Origin: Salegentibacter lacus
Lineage (GTDB): Bacteria; Bacteroidota; Bacteroidia; Flavobacteriales; Flavobacteriaceae
NCBI RefSeq assembly: GCF_020164555.1
Contig: NZ_JAIQZB010000011.1
Coordinates: 88,897-152,896, forward strand
Length of the DNA stretch: 64,000 bases
Direction: 5' to 3'
Under the pieces are notes generated by a model. That model was not told the DNA's origin and ran no database searches. It saw only the letters and a program-made list of their open reading frames with translations. Below are positions 25,498 to 35,100 of the stretch, in pieces (within the stretch, counting starts at the first letter, position 1; the number at the start of each line of letters is the position of its first letter). The translations under genes and the position numbers were made by a program.

Positions 25498-26736
25498 TCA
25501 GAATCTATTTTCAAAAGCTTCGTTGGACAAACTGGTTCTTAGTGCTTTTGCGCAATAATACGGTGAAAGTTTATTTTCTTTGAGAATAGAAGCTAATTCT
25601 GTATAAAAGAAAATTACATCGTCATAGGTGGGAGGTTCAATTTTTAATGAAGATCCATAATCAATATGTAAAACATTTGCACTCGGATTAATTCCTTGTT
25701 TGGCCAAAAAATTACAACCTTCCAACAACTCATCAATATTTTCAAGTCCTAAAACAAAATTCGTCCAGGATTTGCCCCATCCAAAAACTTCGACACCTTT
25801 AACCAAAGTGTCCAAATGATGTTGTCGTCCAATTACAGCTTTACCGGGACAATGAGTATTAAATCCTTCTTCTGTAAAAGCTTCAAGGTTAAAAACTCCA
25901 ATCTCTATCCCATTGGATTTCATTACCTCCAGATACGATAAATCATTTGGTGGAGCCGTAACAGCTACTATTCCCTCCTTGAATCTATTAGGAAAATTCT
26001 CAGAAATGACTCTAGCCATATCTGAATAAATTTCTGCTTGCAAATCCAGTTGTGCATTATCCAAATTTCCGGAGATCATGATCATATGAACTTCCTCTTT
26101 GTAACAATCATCATCGATTGCCAAAGAAATAGCTTCTGTCAATTCTTCTAAAACCTCTTCTTTAGCTGATTTCCAAAAAGCGGCACCATCTTCATTTCTC
26201 AAATTTAATGAGTGTAACCAATCATTATTTTTTAAGCCTTTATTTGTAGAATTAATGCCGCAAAAAGAGCATTTTTTATCCACGGCACAATCATGCCAGG
26301 GCCATAAGTTCATTTCATCATAGCCACAAGCACTTATTATTCTTTTTACGCTTCTATTTTTAGAAGTAAATAGGGAATAATATTTAGGTTCTTCGACATA
26401 AGTGATCTTGGCCACACCTTTCGCTAAATTTCGCACTGCCGGTGTTTCTATGGTTAACTCTCCATCAACAAAATCCACTATTGCTGGTTCTCGACCAAGT
26501 ACTTCACTAACAGCAGAAGCACAAACAGTATATCCGTCAAAACCTTCCAATAGCAATTCCTGTGGACGGTTATAATTAGTTTTGGTACGCCGGCCCTTTT
26601 TAAACTCTACAGTCGTATTATAGACTAGATTCTGACGTTTTGCATTTACGGAAATTCCATATTCCACAGCTGTATCAGTAAATATAACTCCATGAGTTAA
26701 GATGTATACTTTCACATGGGATTCATTTGATTTCAT
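25498..26736 (-). CDS. radical SAM enzyme with unusual CX5CX2C cluster motif
   Basis: 412 residues. The N-terminal about 130 residues form a separate domain. Cys triplet CAVDKKCSFC (about 148-157) reads CX5CX2C rather than the canonical CX3CX2C, with the aromatic residue before the last Cys retained. Barrel-like elements follow: MIMISGNLDNA (SAM-binding GGE-like position), IGVFNLEAFTEEG (biotin-synthase/lipoyl-synthase-like), and SWTNFVLGLENIDEL (about 318-332). It likely generates the 5'-deoxyadenosyl radical; substrate unknown. First enzyme gene of the operon, following two small proteins. Confidence 0.78.
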   Translation of the reverse strand: MKSNESHVKVYILTHGVIFTDTAVEYGISVNAKRQNLVYNTTVEFKKGRRTKTNYNRPQELLLEGFDGYTVCASAVSEVLGREPAIVDFVDGELTIETPAVRNLAKGVAKITYVEEPKYYSLFTSKNRSVKRIISACGYDEMNLWPWHDCAVDKKCSFCGINSTNKGLKNNDWLHSLNLRNEDGAAFWKSAKEEVLEELTEAISLAIDDDCYKEEVHMIMISGNLDNAQLDLQAEIYSDMARVISENFPNRFKEGIVAVTAPPNDLSYLEVMKSNGIEIGVFNLEAFTEEGFNTHCPGKAVIGRQHHLDTLVKGVEVFGWGKSWTNFVLGLENIDELLEGCNFLAKQGINPSANVLHIDYGSSLKIEPPTYDDVIFFYTELASILKENKLSPYYCAKALRTSLSNEAFENRF

Positions 26737-26821
26737 ATTTTTTATATAAATTTTAAGATTATTATCCTCTTTCTAATGCATGGCCAAGCTCATAGATTTC
26801 TTGTTGCCCTTCTATACCTAT

Positions 26822-27226
26822 CTAATTTGATATTAACTGATCCTGGAATTTTTTCTTAGCCTCTTCGTCAAGTTTATTGAAAAATGAAAGGCTGAAATAA
26901 TCTTTTGTTATTTCTTTAAAAACCTGGCATTCATCGATATAATTGGAAACTTTTACAATTTCAACCCGACGATTAATCTGCTCATAAAGAATATTGTAAA
27001 GCTTCTTTTTATAGACCAGCTTACCAAGACTTTCTTTTAATTCAGGTACTTCATGACTTTCATTTTTTATTTTAAACCTCACTTCCTCTTCTTTTAAATT
27101 CATATCCATTACGTCTGAATAAACTCTTTCCTGGTATGTAAGGAGTTGAGGTAAAGACGACATTGATCGGACTTCAACACTAGATATTCCTAAACCATCA
27201 TGGTAAACATCTGATTTACTTTTCAT
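26822..27226 (-). CDS. hypothetical protein, 134 aa, radical SAM operon
   Basis: 134 residues, strongly charged and mostly helical, with no Cys-rich or leader-like composition and no signal peptide. It lies 53 bp downstream of the 116-aa gene and 85 bp upstream of the radical SAM gene. It could be a carrier, chaperone or substrate of the pathway. I do not recognise a family. Confidence 0.5.
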   Translation of the reverse strand: MKSKSDVYHDGLGISSVEVRSMSSLPQLLTYQERVYSDVMDMNLKEEEVRFKIKNESHEVPELKESLGKLVYKKKLYNILYEQINRRVEIVKVSNYIDECQVFKEITKDYFSLSFFNKLDEEAKKKFQDQLISN

Positions 27227-27279
27227 ATTTAATATTTGTTAATTGATAATTTACATCTACTCAAAATTTATCAAAATAC

Positions 27280-27630
27280 TTAAATTTTACCTCTAGTCAC
27301 GACTTTCAAAATTATTGGAAGAACTCTTTTTCCTGCTTTTAAAACATGAGGCCCTGCTTTTTTAATTCCATACAAGGCAGCAGCTGTAGCAGAAGTTTTC
27401 ACAGCTTCATTATTTAGCCATGAACCTGATGTTTTTCTTTTTTCCCGGTTATATTTTTGTTTTTCTATTTTTGCCTGCCTTTTCTTTAATTCAGATGATA
27501 AATATATCTGAACCTCATAAGTTTTTAAGTTTTCTTCTTTGGCCATATCAAAAATTGCTTTCCTTTCCTCATCGGTAACTTTGCCATCAGCAACAACTCT
27601 TTTAACTGCTCTTCTAAATTTTCTTGTCAT
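27280..27630 (-). CDS. small basic protein, TerB-like N-terminus
   Basis: 116 residues, very basic. The N-terminal VVADGKVTDEERKAIFDMA resembles one TerB-type helical hairpin (DGxVxxxE). A lysine-rich coil follows, then a hydrophobic AATAAALYGIKKAGPHVLKA stretch and a basic tail. No signal peptide. It heads the radical SAM operon. Its start overlaps by 17 nt the out-of-frame tail of the UDG-like gene upstream. Function unknown. Confidence 0.5.
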   Translation of the reverse strand: MTRKFRRAVKRVVADGKVTDEERKAIFDMAKEENLKTYEVQIYLSSELKKRQAKIEKQKYNREKRKTSGSWLNNEAVKTSATAAALYGIKKAGPHVLKAGKRVLPIILKVVTRGKI

Positions 27631-28296
27631 AAATTTTACAATATTTTTTTAAGACTTCAATCTCTTTAATAGAGTATAGAATTTGCCCTGGATTTCTTTT
27701 ATACCCTAAAACTCTAATATTCCGACTTTCAAAAAACTTTGAATATTTTGTTTTTAAAATTCAGTATTAGGAAAAAGCACCTCAATCTCATCAAAAGCCA
27801 TAAAGCCTTCAGATATTACCAGCTCAGGTCTAAGGGTATCTATTAATTGCTTAGTCCAAACTCGAGCTATGTGAAAGATCTTCTTGCTCAATTCATCCGG
27901 AAGTAATTTCAGGAGCCGGTTAAAGTCGGCAACATTATCTGTTGCCCAATAATAGAAGTTGGTCTTTACGGTATAATGTTGCAGGTCCTCTTCCCTTCCC
28001 GCCTGGCGGAATAAGGATTTGGTTTGTTCTGCTAAGGGATGATTATTGAGGTAATATTCCAGAGCTTCCATAGGTTCAAACTCTTCCACGATCTTACCGT
28101 GCCAGTTGTAATATCCTCCTCCGGGATTAAACCCGATCAAAAGGATCTTTGGTCGCTGCAAAAGCGGACTGAACAGCAGTTGACAGCCTTTATACAAGGA
28201 TTGGATTTCAGGATTTTCTTTTGCTAACCTTACGATTTCTTGATGCAAAAGAAGAGCTCCTTCAGAAATTTCTGAATAGGTTGAAGCAGGCTTCAT
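27614..28296 (-). pseudogene. uracil-DNA glycosylase-superfamily-like gene with C-terminal frameshift
   Basis: The first frame (28296-27754) gives 180 residues with ILLIGFNPGGG (about 52-62, the GxNPG active-site loop of UDG-like proteins) and ELVISEG near 160, then stops at PNTEF. Immediately beyond, another frame continues with KYSKFFESRNIRVLGYKRNP and stops at 27614-27616. That tail supplies the late loop with Arg expected in this superfamily. The total of 683 nt is one base short of 228 codons. The break lies in the homopolymer-rich TTTTAAAAA near 27750. It is either a real frameshift or a sequence error. Confidence 0.6.
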
Positions 28297-28829
28297 GTTC
28301 TGGTTTAGTTATTTGGGGATTTTGAGGGTAGGGACTTAAAATCTTGTTAAATATAAAATTAATTTTAAGGATTTATTACGGGAATCCGTATTTTTTATCG
28401 AATTTATTCCGATACCATTGAATATTAATTAATTACTATTATTTTTTTATTATAATCATCAATTCCTAAAAAGACATTACAGAAACTAACCCTCACAGCA
28501 AAAATTTCGGCTCCTTATTATTATTATAGTTCATAGTAATCTTTCTTTCAGTTCTGAAATCAGAATAAGATTCCGCTTCGTCCTTTAATTTTCCTTTACC
28601 CCTACATATTAGAAAAGTCACAGACTGAAGCGGATCTATTCTTAACATTAAACAACACGAAGCAATTAACTCCGCTACTTATATTCTCAAAGATGAATGG
28701 AAAGGGCGCCAAACTATGACGCGAGAGAAATAATGTTGAAAAAATTATTACTATACACCAGCCCACGCTAATTAATATAATAAGCCAGGCCGTTATATTT
28801 TAGCGCTTTTTTTTTTCTATTTTCGTTTT
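28297..28829. other. 533-bp intergenic region with long inverted repeat
   Basis: AT-rich divergent spacer between the UDG-like gene and the TPR kinase. It contains an imperfect inverted repeat: arms 28562-28579 and 28627-28642 share AGAATA...CCGCTTC, with about 47 nt between. A short open stretch near 28670-28732 (ending TMTREK) may be a gene remnant. No RNA gene recognised. Confidence 0.4.
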
Positions 28830-30752
28830 ATGAAAACCCCCTTTATCTTAATTATCCCATTACTAATCTTAATACTATTTTCAAGTTGTTCAACAGATCC
28901 AGAGAATAAGTTAAAAGCTATCGAAGATAATTCTGGAGAATACTACTTCAATAAGGCTCTTAAAGGAAAGGAACCCTCTAAAATGCTTGCACATTTTAAA
29001 AAAGGCCTTGATTCTGCGCTGATCGAAAATGATACGATAGAATATTACCTGCTAGATGGGGTGATATATACATATAACCGACTTAAAGAATATGACAGTT
29101 CCATGGTCTATTCTGAGAAGATGATAGGAAGTGCCAGCGCTAATGGCAATACCTATTTTGAAGCCTTAGGGTACTATAGAAAAGCCATCATCCATCAATA
29201 TTTAAATAATTACAAAGAGAAATATAGGAATGCCTTTCTATCCCGGAAACTGTTTCTCTCTATAGGAGATAGCCTGAGGGCCGGAAAAAGATCCCTGGAA
29301 ATGGCGAATGCACAAAGTAGCATGTCAGATTATACAGGAAGTCAGGAAAATGCTGCTCTTGCGTTAAGCCTTTTACTAAAGACCAGGGACTCCTCCTATA
29401 TAAGCAGCGCTTTAAATCAAATTGGCATTGCGAACCGGGAGCGTGGCTTTTACGAAGATGCCATTGAGAATTACGAGTCCGCACTTAAATATTCTATCTC
29501 AACTGAAGACAGCCTTTCCTTTCTGAATAATATGGCCCTAGCATACAGAGATAATGGTAATTTTAATAAAGCAATTAAATACCTGAAATTGATCAATTCC
29601 AAAACTGAATATGCTGACGCGGAATCCCATGCCAGGTTTATAGACAACCTTGCCTATACTAAATGGCTGAATGACTCCACGGCCAGTGTATTAGATGATC
29701 TTAGGCAATCTCTGGAAATGAGGCTAGAAAACAATGACCTAAAAGGCCTCACCTCCAGTTACAACAATCTTTCAGAATATTATTTGAATAAAGAGCCGGC
29801 CCGGGCTAAAGAATATGCCGTCAAGGCGTTGAAAGCTGCCAGGGAAAATGACAGTAAAATTTCAGAATTGAATGCTCTTAAATATTTACTCAAAATTTCT
29901 GATCCAGCAAAATCTGAAAAATATATCCAAAGATACCTTCTTTTAAATGACAGTATTCAGGAAGCCGAATTAAAGGCAAAAAATTTCTTTGCTAAGATTA
30001 GGTTTGACGAGGAACAAAAACAAAAAGAAATTAATGATCTCGAGGCTGAAACAATAAAGCAAATATTGGAAGCAGAAGAACTTAAAAATCAAATCATCAT
30101 TCTCTCTCTTGGAGGATTATTGCTGATAGTATCGGGTGGATTCGGATTTTTCTACCTGAGACAGAAACACGTAAAAGAAAAGATTCGCGAGACCCATAAA
30201 ACAGAAACCAGAATTTCCAAAAAGATCCATGATGAGCTGGCAAATGACGTATATAATGTAATGAGTAGTTTGGAAAAAATTGCGCCTGCAGCAACGATGG
30301 ACAGAATTGAACATATTTATAACCGTACCCGAAATATTTCAAGGGAAAACAGGGAAATTAATACCGGAGAAGGATACCTCGATCAACTCGCGGCATTACT
30401 CTCGGCTATTTGCCCTAAGGATGCAAGACTTATTTTAAGCGGGGAAAAAACCATTGCCTGGAATGATTTAAATACCGAAAAGAAACTTGTGATCTATAGG
30501 GTGCTGCAGGAGGTTATGATAAATATGAATAAACACAGCAAAGCAAGTTTGGTCGCAATTATATTTTCTTCTGAAAAGGATGTATTAAAAATTCAATATT
30601 CCGATAATGGGATTGGTGTTACAAATGAAAGCCTTAAATCGGGTAATGGTATTCATAATATGGAAAACCGTATTATTTCAATAAAAGGAAAACTTAAATT
30701 TGAAACCAAACAGGATAAAGGTTTGAAAATACTCATCCAAATTCCAATATAG
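28830..30752 (+). CDS. TPR sensor histidine kinase (lipoprotein-type N-terminus)
   Basis: 640 residues. N-terminal lipobox-like ILFSSC at about 16-21, then TPR repeats (about 30-370; for example SALNQIGIANRERGFYEDAI). A membrane segment (about 422-442, IIILSLGGLLLIVSGGFGFF) is followed by a HisKA_3-like phosphorylation helix with KKIHDELAND (His about 466) and a GHKL ATPase (NMNKHSKAS, then YSDNGIG and NGIHNMENR). TPR kinases of this type in Bacteroidota respond to envelope or nutritional signals. Its response regulator follows 9 nt later. Confidence 0.9.
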   Translation: MKTPFILIIPLLILILFSSCSTDPENKLKAIEDNSGEYYFNKALKGKEPSKMLAHFKKGLDSALIENDTIEYYLLDGVIYTYNRLKEYDSSMVYSEKMIGSASANGNTYFEALGYYRKAIIHQYLNNYKEKYRNAFLSRKLFLSIGDSLRAGKRSLEMANAQSSMSDYTGSQENAALALSLLLKTRDSSYISSALNQIGIANRERGFYEDAIENYESALKYSISTEDSLSFLNNMALAYRDNGNFNKAIKYLKLINSKTEYADAESHARFIDNLAYTKWLNDSTASVLDDLRQSLEMRLENNDLKGLTSSYNNLSEYYLNKEPARAKEYAVKALKAARENDSKISELNALKYLLKISDPAKSEKYIQRYLLLNDSIQEAELKAKNFFAKIRFDEEQKQKEINDLEAETIKQILEAEELKNQIIILSLGGLLLIVSGGFGFFYLRQKHVKEKIRETHKTETRISKKIHDELANDVYNVMSSLEKIAPAATMDRIEHIYNRTRNISRENREINTGEGYLDQLAALLSAICPKDARLILSGEKTIAWNDLNTEKKLVIYRVLQEVMINMNKHSKASLVAIIFSSEKDVLKIQYSDNGIGVTNESLKSGNGIHNMENRIISIKGKLKFETKQDKGLKILIQIPI

Positions 30753-30761
30753 ATTAACACT

Positions 30762-31427
30762 ATGTTTAAAAAGGTTTTAGTGGCAGAAGATATGGACAGC
30801 ATTAACCACGCTGTAGCATCCATTTTAAATCAAATGAATATTCCGGAAATAACTCACGCGCAATACTGTGACAAGGCCTGGCTTTTGGCTAGAAAAGCTT
30901 TACAAGATGACAAACCTTTCGATTTACTTATTTGTGATCTCTCCTTTAAAGAAGATCATCGGGATGAAAAGATCAAATCCGGAAAAGAACTTATCGCCCT
31001 TTTAAAATCTGAATATCCCGATCTCAAAATTCTTGTAAATTCTATAGAGGATCATCCCCAAACGGTAAAAGAATTATGGGAATCTGGTAATATAGACGGC
31101 TATGTTTGTAAAGACCGCAGAGGATTAAAAGAACTAAAAATAGCAATCGAAAAACTATGGGAAGGGCAAACTTATAGCTCCCCAACAATAGAGAAGGCTT
31201 TAAACCAAAATAATTTACTGGTTCTAAACGATTTTGAAATCAATATTGTAAAATTTCTTTCCAACGGACTTACGCAAGACCAAATCCAAGAGGAATTAAA
31301 AATCCTGAATATAAAGCCCAGAAGTAAAAGTGCGATTGAAAAAAGGCTAAAAGATTTGAGAGACGAGTTTAACGCCAACACTAATCCTCATTTGGTTTCC
31401 ATAATGAAAGATCTACAACTGATATAA
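30762..31427 (+). CDS. response regulator, REC plus C-terminal HTH
   Basis: 221 residues. Receiver (about 1-125): acidic pocket AEDMD, phospho-acceptor Asp in LLICDLSF (about 64), and Lys in YVCKDRRG (about 115). The C-terminal about 60 residues, FLSNGLTQDQIQEELKIL then KSAIEKRLKDLRDEF, look like a LuxR/NarL-type helix-turn-helix. It starts 9 nt after the kinase gene and is its obvious partner. Targets cannot be named. Confidence 0.88.
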   Translation: MFKKVLVAEDMDSINHAVASILNQMNIPEITHAQYCDKAWLLARKALQDDKPFDLLICDLSFKEDHRDEKIKSGKELIALLKSEYPDLKILVNSIEDHPQTVKELWESGNIDGYVCKDRRGLKELKIAIEKLWEGQTYSSPTIEKALNQNNLLVLNDFEINIVKFLSNGLTQDQIQEELKILNIKPRSKSAIEKRLKDLRDEFNANTNPHLVSIMKDLQLI

Positions 31428-31602
31428 TATTTAAAATTAGGTAAATATTGAGTTGAATTTATTTTAGAGGAGAATGGTTTATTTTAGGGTGAAGAAGTAA
31501 ATAAAATCTCAGCCAAACGTTAAAGTTTGTTAAAGTGATACCAATTCGGTGACCAATAAATTTTTCCCCTTTGGGAGGTCCAGTAAACACTACAAAATTG
31601 AA

Positions 31603-31628
31603 ATTCCGGTCGTCCCCTCCGACTCCAC
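31603..31628 (+). other. tRNA/tmRNA 3'-end-like remnant
   Basis: The segment ends CCCCTCCGACTCCAC, which looks like the T-stem and acceptor 3' half of a tRNA or tmRNA, and is followed after 22 bp by a strong terminator. No matching 5' half exists upstream, and the T-loop is not canonical. It could be an old attachment site or chance similarity. Confidence 0.25.
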
Positions 31629-31650
31629 TTTTTGAGTACCAAACTCAAAC

Positions 31651-31686
31651 AAAAACCCCGGAATCCTAGGATTCACGGGGTTTTTT
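31651..31686 (+). terminator. rho-independent terminator
   Basis: AAAAACCCCG and CGGGGTTTTTT form a GC stem around GAATCCTAGGATTCA, itself palindromic, with a T-run on the plus strand and an A-run for the minus strand. It is possibly bidirectional, ending the TPR kinase/regulator operon and the convergent kinase/receiver genes. Confidence 0.85.
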
Positions 31687-31756
31687 GTTTTTAGCATATA
31701 GAAGAGTAGGTAATAGAATTCAAATTAAAAGCTTAGCCATCATTTGAAGAAGTGTT

Positions 31757-32152
31757 TTAAAATAATTCGCTCAGGACCGATTTCAATTTCTCTAATTTAA
31801 TTGGTTTTATCAGGTAATTACTCGTTAGATCAAACATTTCAGCTTTTCTAAAATCATCTTCGTTAATAGAGCTGGTTAAAATAAAAATTGTAATTTTTTG
31901 ATCAACAGGTATTTTAATAAATTCTTCCAAAAATTGCCAACCGTCCCATATAGGCATATTTAAATCCAATAAAATTAATTCGGGAACAGTCTCCCCTGCA
32001 GTTATTAGCGATTTAAGCAAATTGTAGGCTTCCATCCCATTTTTGCATAGCATAAGATTGTCTACCATCCCGGTAAGCTTTACATAGTTTTGGGTAAGCA
32101 ACTGGTGTACGGGATCGTCTTCTATAATACAGGCAAGGTTAATTTTTTTCAT
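31757..32152 (-). CDS. single-domain response regulator (REC only)
   Basis: 131 residues from ATG 32152, overlapping the end of the multi-PAS kinase by 14 bp; the longer frame would use a TTG. Receiver motifs: IIEDD (residues about 8-12), phospho-acceptor in ILLDLNMPIWDGW (Asp about 62), Thr/Ser in ILTSS, Lys in YLIKPIK. There is no output domain. The overlap shows translational coupling with the kinase, so it is likely its phosphorylation target or a phosphate sink. Confidence 0.88.
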   Translation of the reverse strand: MKKINLACIIEDDPVHQLLTQNYVKLTGMVDNLMLCKNGMEAYNLLKSLITAGETVPELILLDLNMPIWDGWQFLEEFIKIPVDQKITIFILTSSINEDDFRKAEMFDLTSNYLIKPIKLEKLKSVLSELF

Positions 32153-35100
32153 AAGGCAAAATAATTGTAAATGTGGTTCCAGCATCAACTTCACTTTCAA
32201 CTTTAATTTTCCCGTTCATGCTTTCTATTTGATTCTTAGCAATAAACAATCCCAAGCCCCGGGAATCCTCGTTGGCATGAAATGTTTTATACATTTGAAA
32301 AAGCCTGTCACCGTGCCTTTTTAAATCTATTCCCAGACCATTATCTTCAAAGCTTAAATATAATTTATTCTTTTTTACCCTTGTGTATATCTTTAGATAG
32401 CTCTCTCGTTCTTCAGACTTGTATTTTATGGCATTGGTAATAAAATTTAAAACAATACTCTCTATATAGGCTGGAACACCCTGTATCTCAATATTCTTAT
32501 CTACCAAATTCTCAATTTTAATATTTGAATTTCTTATTTGGCTGGTTAAACTCTCAATATTTTTATCGATTACCTCTTGTAAATAAATACCGTTTAATTT
32601 GGCTTTATTGAAACTTACTGATACAACTTCACTCAACTCCTCCACTGTTTGTTGTAAATTTTCAGCCCCTCTACTCACCATTCTAAAAAGTTCAGTATTC
32701 TTTATTTCAGGATTATCATCTCCTAAAATATCTAAAAGACCAATTATCCCAGAGCTATGTGACCTTAAGTTATGTGACACAATATGAGCAAAATTCTTAA
32801 GCCGATTATTTTGATCTTGCGTTATGTCTAGTAAAGACTTGATTTCGTTTTCCACTCTTTTTAAATCTGAAATATCTACCGCAACCCCAAGGTACCCCGT
32901 AATTTCATCACCTTTACGAATAGCCGTTATAGATAATAATACAGGAAATTTGGTGCCATCTTTCCTGATGTATGTCCATTCTTTAGAAACAAGCTCCCCC
33001 ATTTGAGGGTAATAAGTAAAAACATCAAATCCTGAAATTTTCTTTTTCCCAGTAGAAATTTCTTTCCCTGCAGCCTCAACCTCACGCTTTTCGTGAATAA
33101 CCATAGGCGTTTGCACTCCAAGCAGTTCTTCTGGTTTATATCCTAGTAAAACCTCTGCACCTGAATTAAAATGAGTTATTATACCTTCGGTATTAGTGGC
33201 TATAATTGCAACTTGCGTACTGGCATCAAGTATGGCTTGCAATCCCGACAGGGCAGAGTGTAATTTTCTTTCCGCGTCTTTTTCCTTACTAATATCCTGT
33301 ATAAAAGACCAGATTAATTTATTATTATTGAGATCTTCTACAACCACTCCGCGTAACAAAACAGGATATCTCGAACCATCTTTTTTAATATATTCCTTCT
33401 CAAAAGGGCCATATGTTCCGGTTTTCTCTATTTGCTGAAGCGCTTTCTTCTCCTGGGGTTCATATTCCTTAGGTGTCACATCCCTGTAACTTAATGCCAG
33501 GAACTCTTCTTTAGTATAACCCGTAGGCTCAACTAACTTTTCATTCACATCTTGAAATTGACCAGTCTCAAAATTATTTAAAGCGATCCCTATGGGTGAC
33601 AATTCGTATAAAGCCCTTAGCAGATTTTGCTGATATTTTAACTTCTGTGTATATTCTTTAGTTGCTGAAATATCTATTAACTGGGAGATGAAATACAGAA
33701 TTTCACCTTGAGTATTTCTTACAACTGAAACCGCTAAAATAACGTGAACTATATTACCATTTTTATGGAAATATCTCTTCTCCATATTATAATGAGATCT
33801 TTTGCCCTCAATAACCTCCGTTAGTAAGTTTAAATCTAAATTAAGATCCTCGGGATGTGTAATATCCTGGAAGGTAAGTTTCATGAGCTCCTCTTCTGAA
33901 TATCCTAAGATTTCACATACTTTTTCATTAACTTTTAACCACTTCCCCTTCTCATTGAGCAAAGCCATTCCAATGGCTGCATTCTCAAAATTACCCCTAA
34001 AGGCTTCCTCACTAATCCGTAACGCCTCTTCATTTCTTTTGCGTTGGGTTATGTCCTGGTGCGTCCCGTACATTTTGAGTGGTTTGCCCTCCTCTGTCCA
34101 TTCAAAAACTTTTCCCCTATCCAGAACCCAAATCCAATCCCCATTTTTATGCTTCATTCGGCCTTCAAATTCATAAAATTCAGCCTGTTTCTCAAAACAT
34201 TCATTTAGCCTTCTATTTGATTCTTCAAGATCATCAGGGTGCGCCAGGTTAATCCAGGTTTCTATACTTATAGGTTCAAGCTCTTTTAACGAATATCCCA
34301 CAATCTCTGCCCAGCGTTCATTAAATATAGTTTCTCCAGTTTGCACATTCCACTCCCAGGTGCCAACATTGGTGCCCCTAATTACAGATTGATACCTGTG
34401 CCTAACATCTACAATTTCCTGGACAGGTCTCCCTTCAGGCAGTACATATATAACATTGTTATGTTCGTCAAATAAAGGTTTAAGGCTAAAAAGAATAGTT
34501 ATTGGGGTTTGGTTTGCTATCCATACTATTGTCTCGTAGGATACCGCTTCCCCACTAACTGCTTTCTGGAAATTTATCTTTAGTTCTTCCTGGGTTTCTT
34601 TAGATATTTGCCACCAATAACAATCCCAGAAGTAATTTCCTATGACATCCTCAGGCTCCAGGTTAGCCATTTTTAAGGCTGTTTCGTTTGCGTCCAGGAG
34701 CACTCCCTTTAAATCAAGAAAGCCAATAAAAGAGAATGTAGAATTAAAAATTCCTTTAAATTTTAATTCATTCTTTTTAAATTCAGTGATGTCCTGAAAA
34801 CTGCCTATAACTTTATCTCCTACACTCCGTCCAGTGGTTCTTACCCAAATTTTATTATTTTTTCCGGTAATTAACCTACAGGTTAAATCGAAACGCCCTT
34901 TAGTTTTTATAGTATCTTCCAGAGCATTAACAACTTTGTTCCTGTCTTCTGGATGGTAGAACTCCAGGGCATTCGTCTTATCCAGTTCAAAGTCTTTAGT
35001 CACCTCATGAATTTGATAGACTTCATTAGTCCACATAGTTGTTCCCGTGGCTATATCCAATTCCCATCCACCAATTTTATTAGCCTGTTGGGTTTCTTCC

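Noticed and set aside
28670..28732. Short open stretch ending TMTREK as a gene
   Set aside because: Too short, no start or homologue recognised; kept only as a possible remnant.
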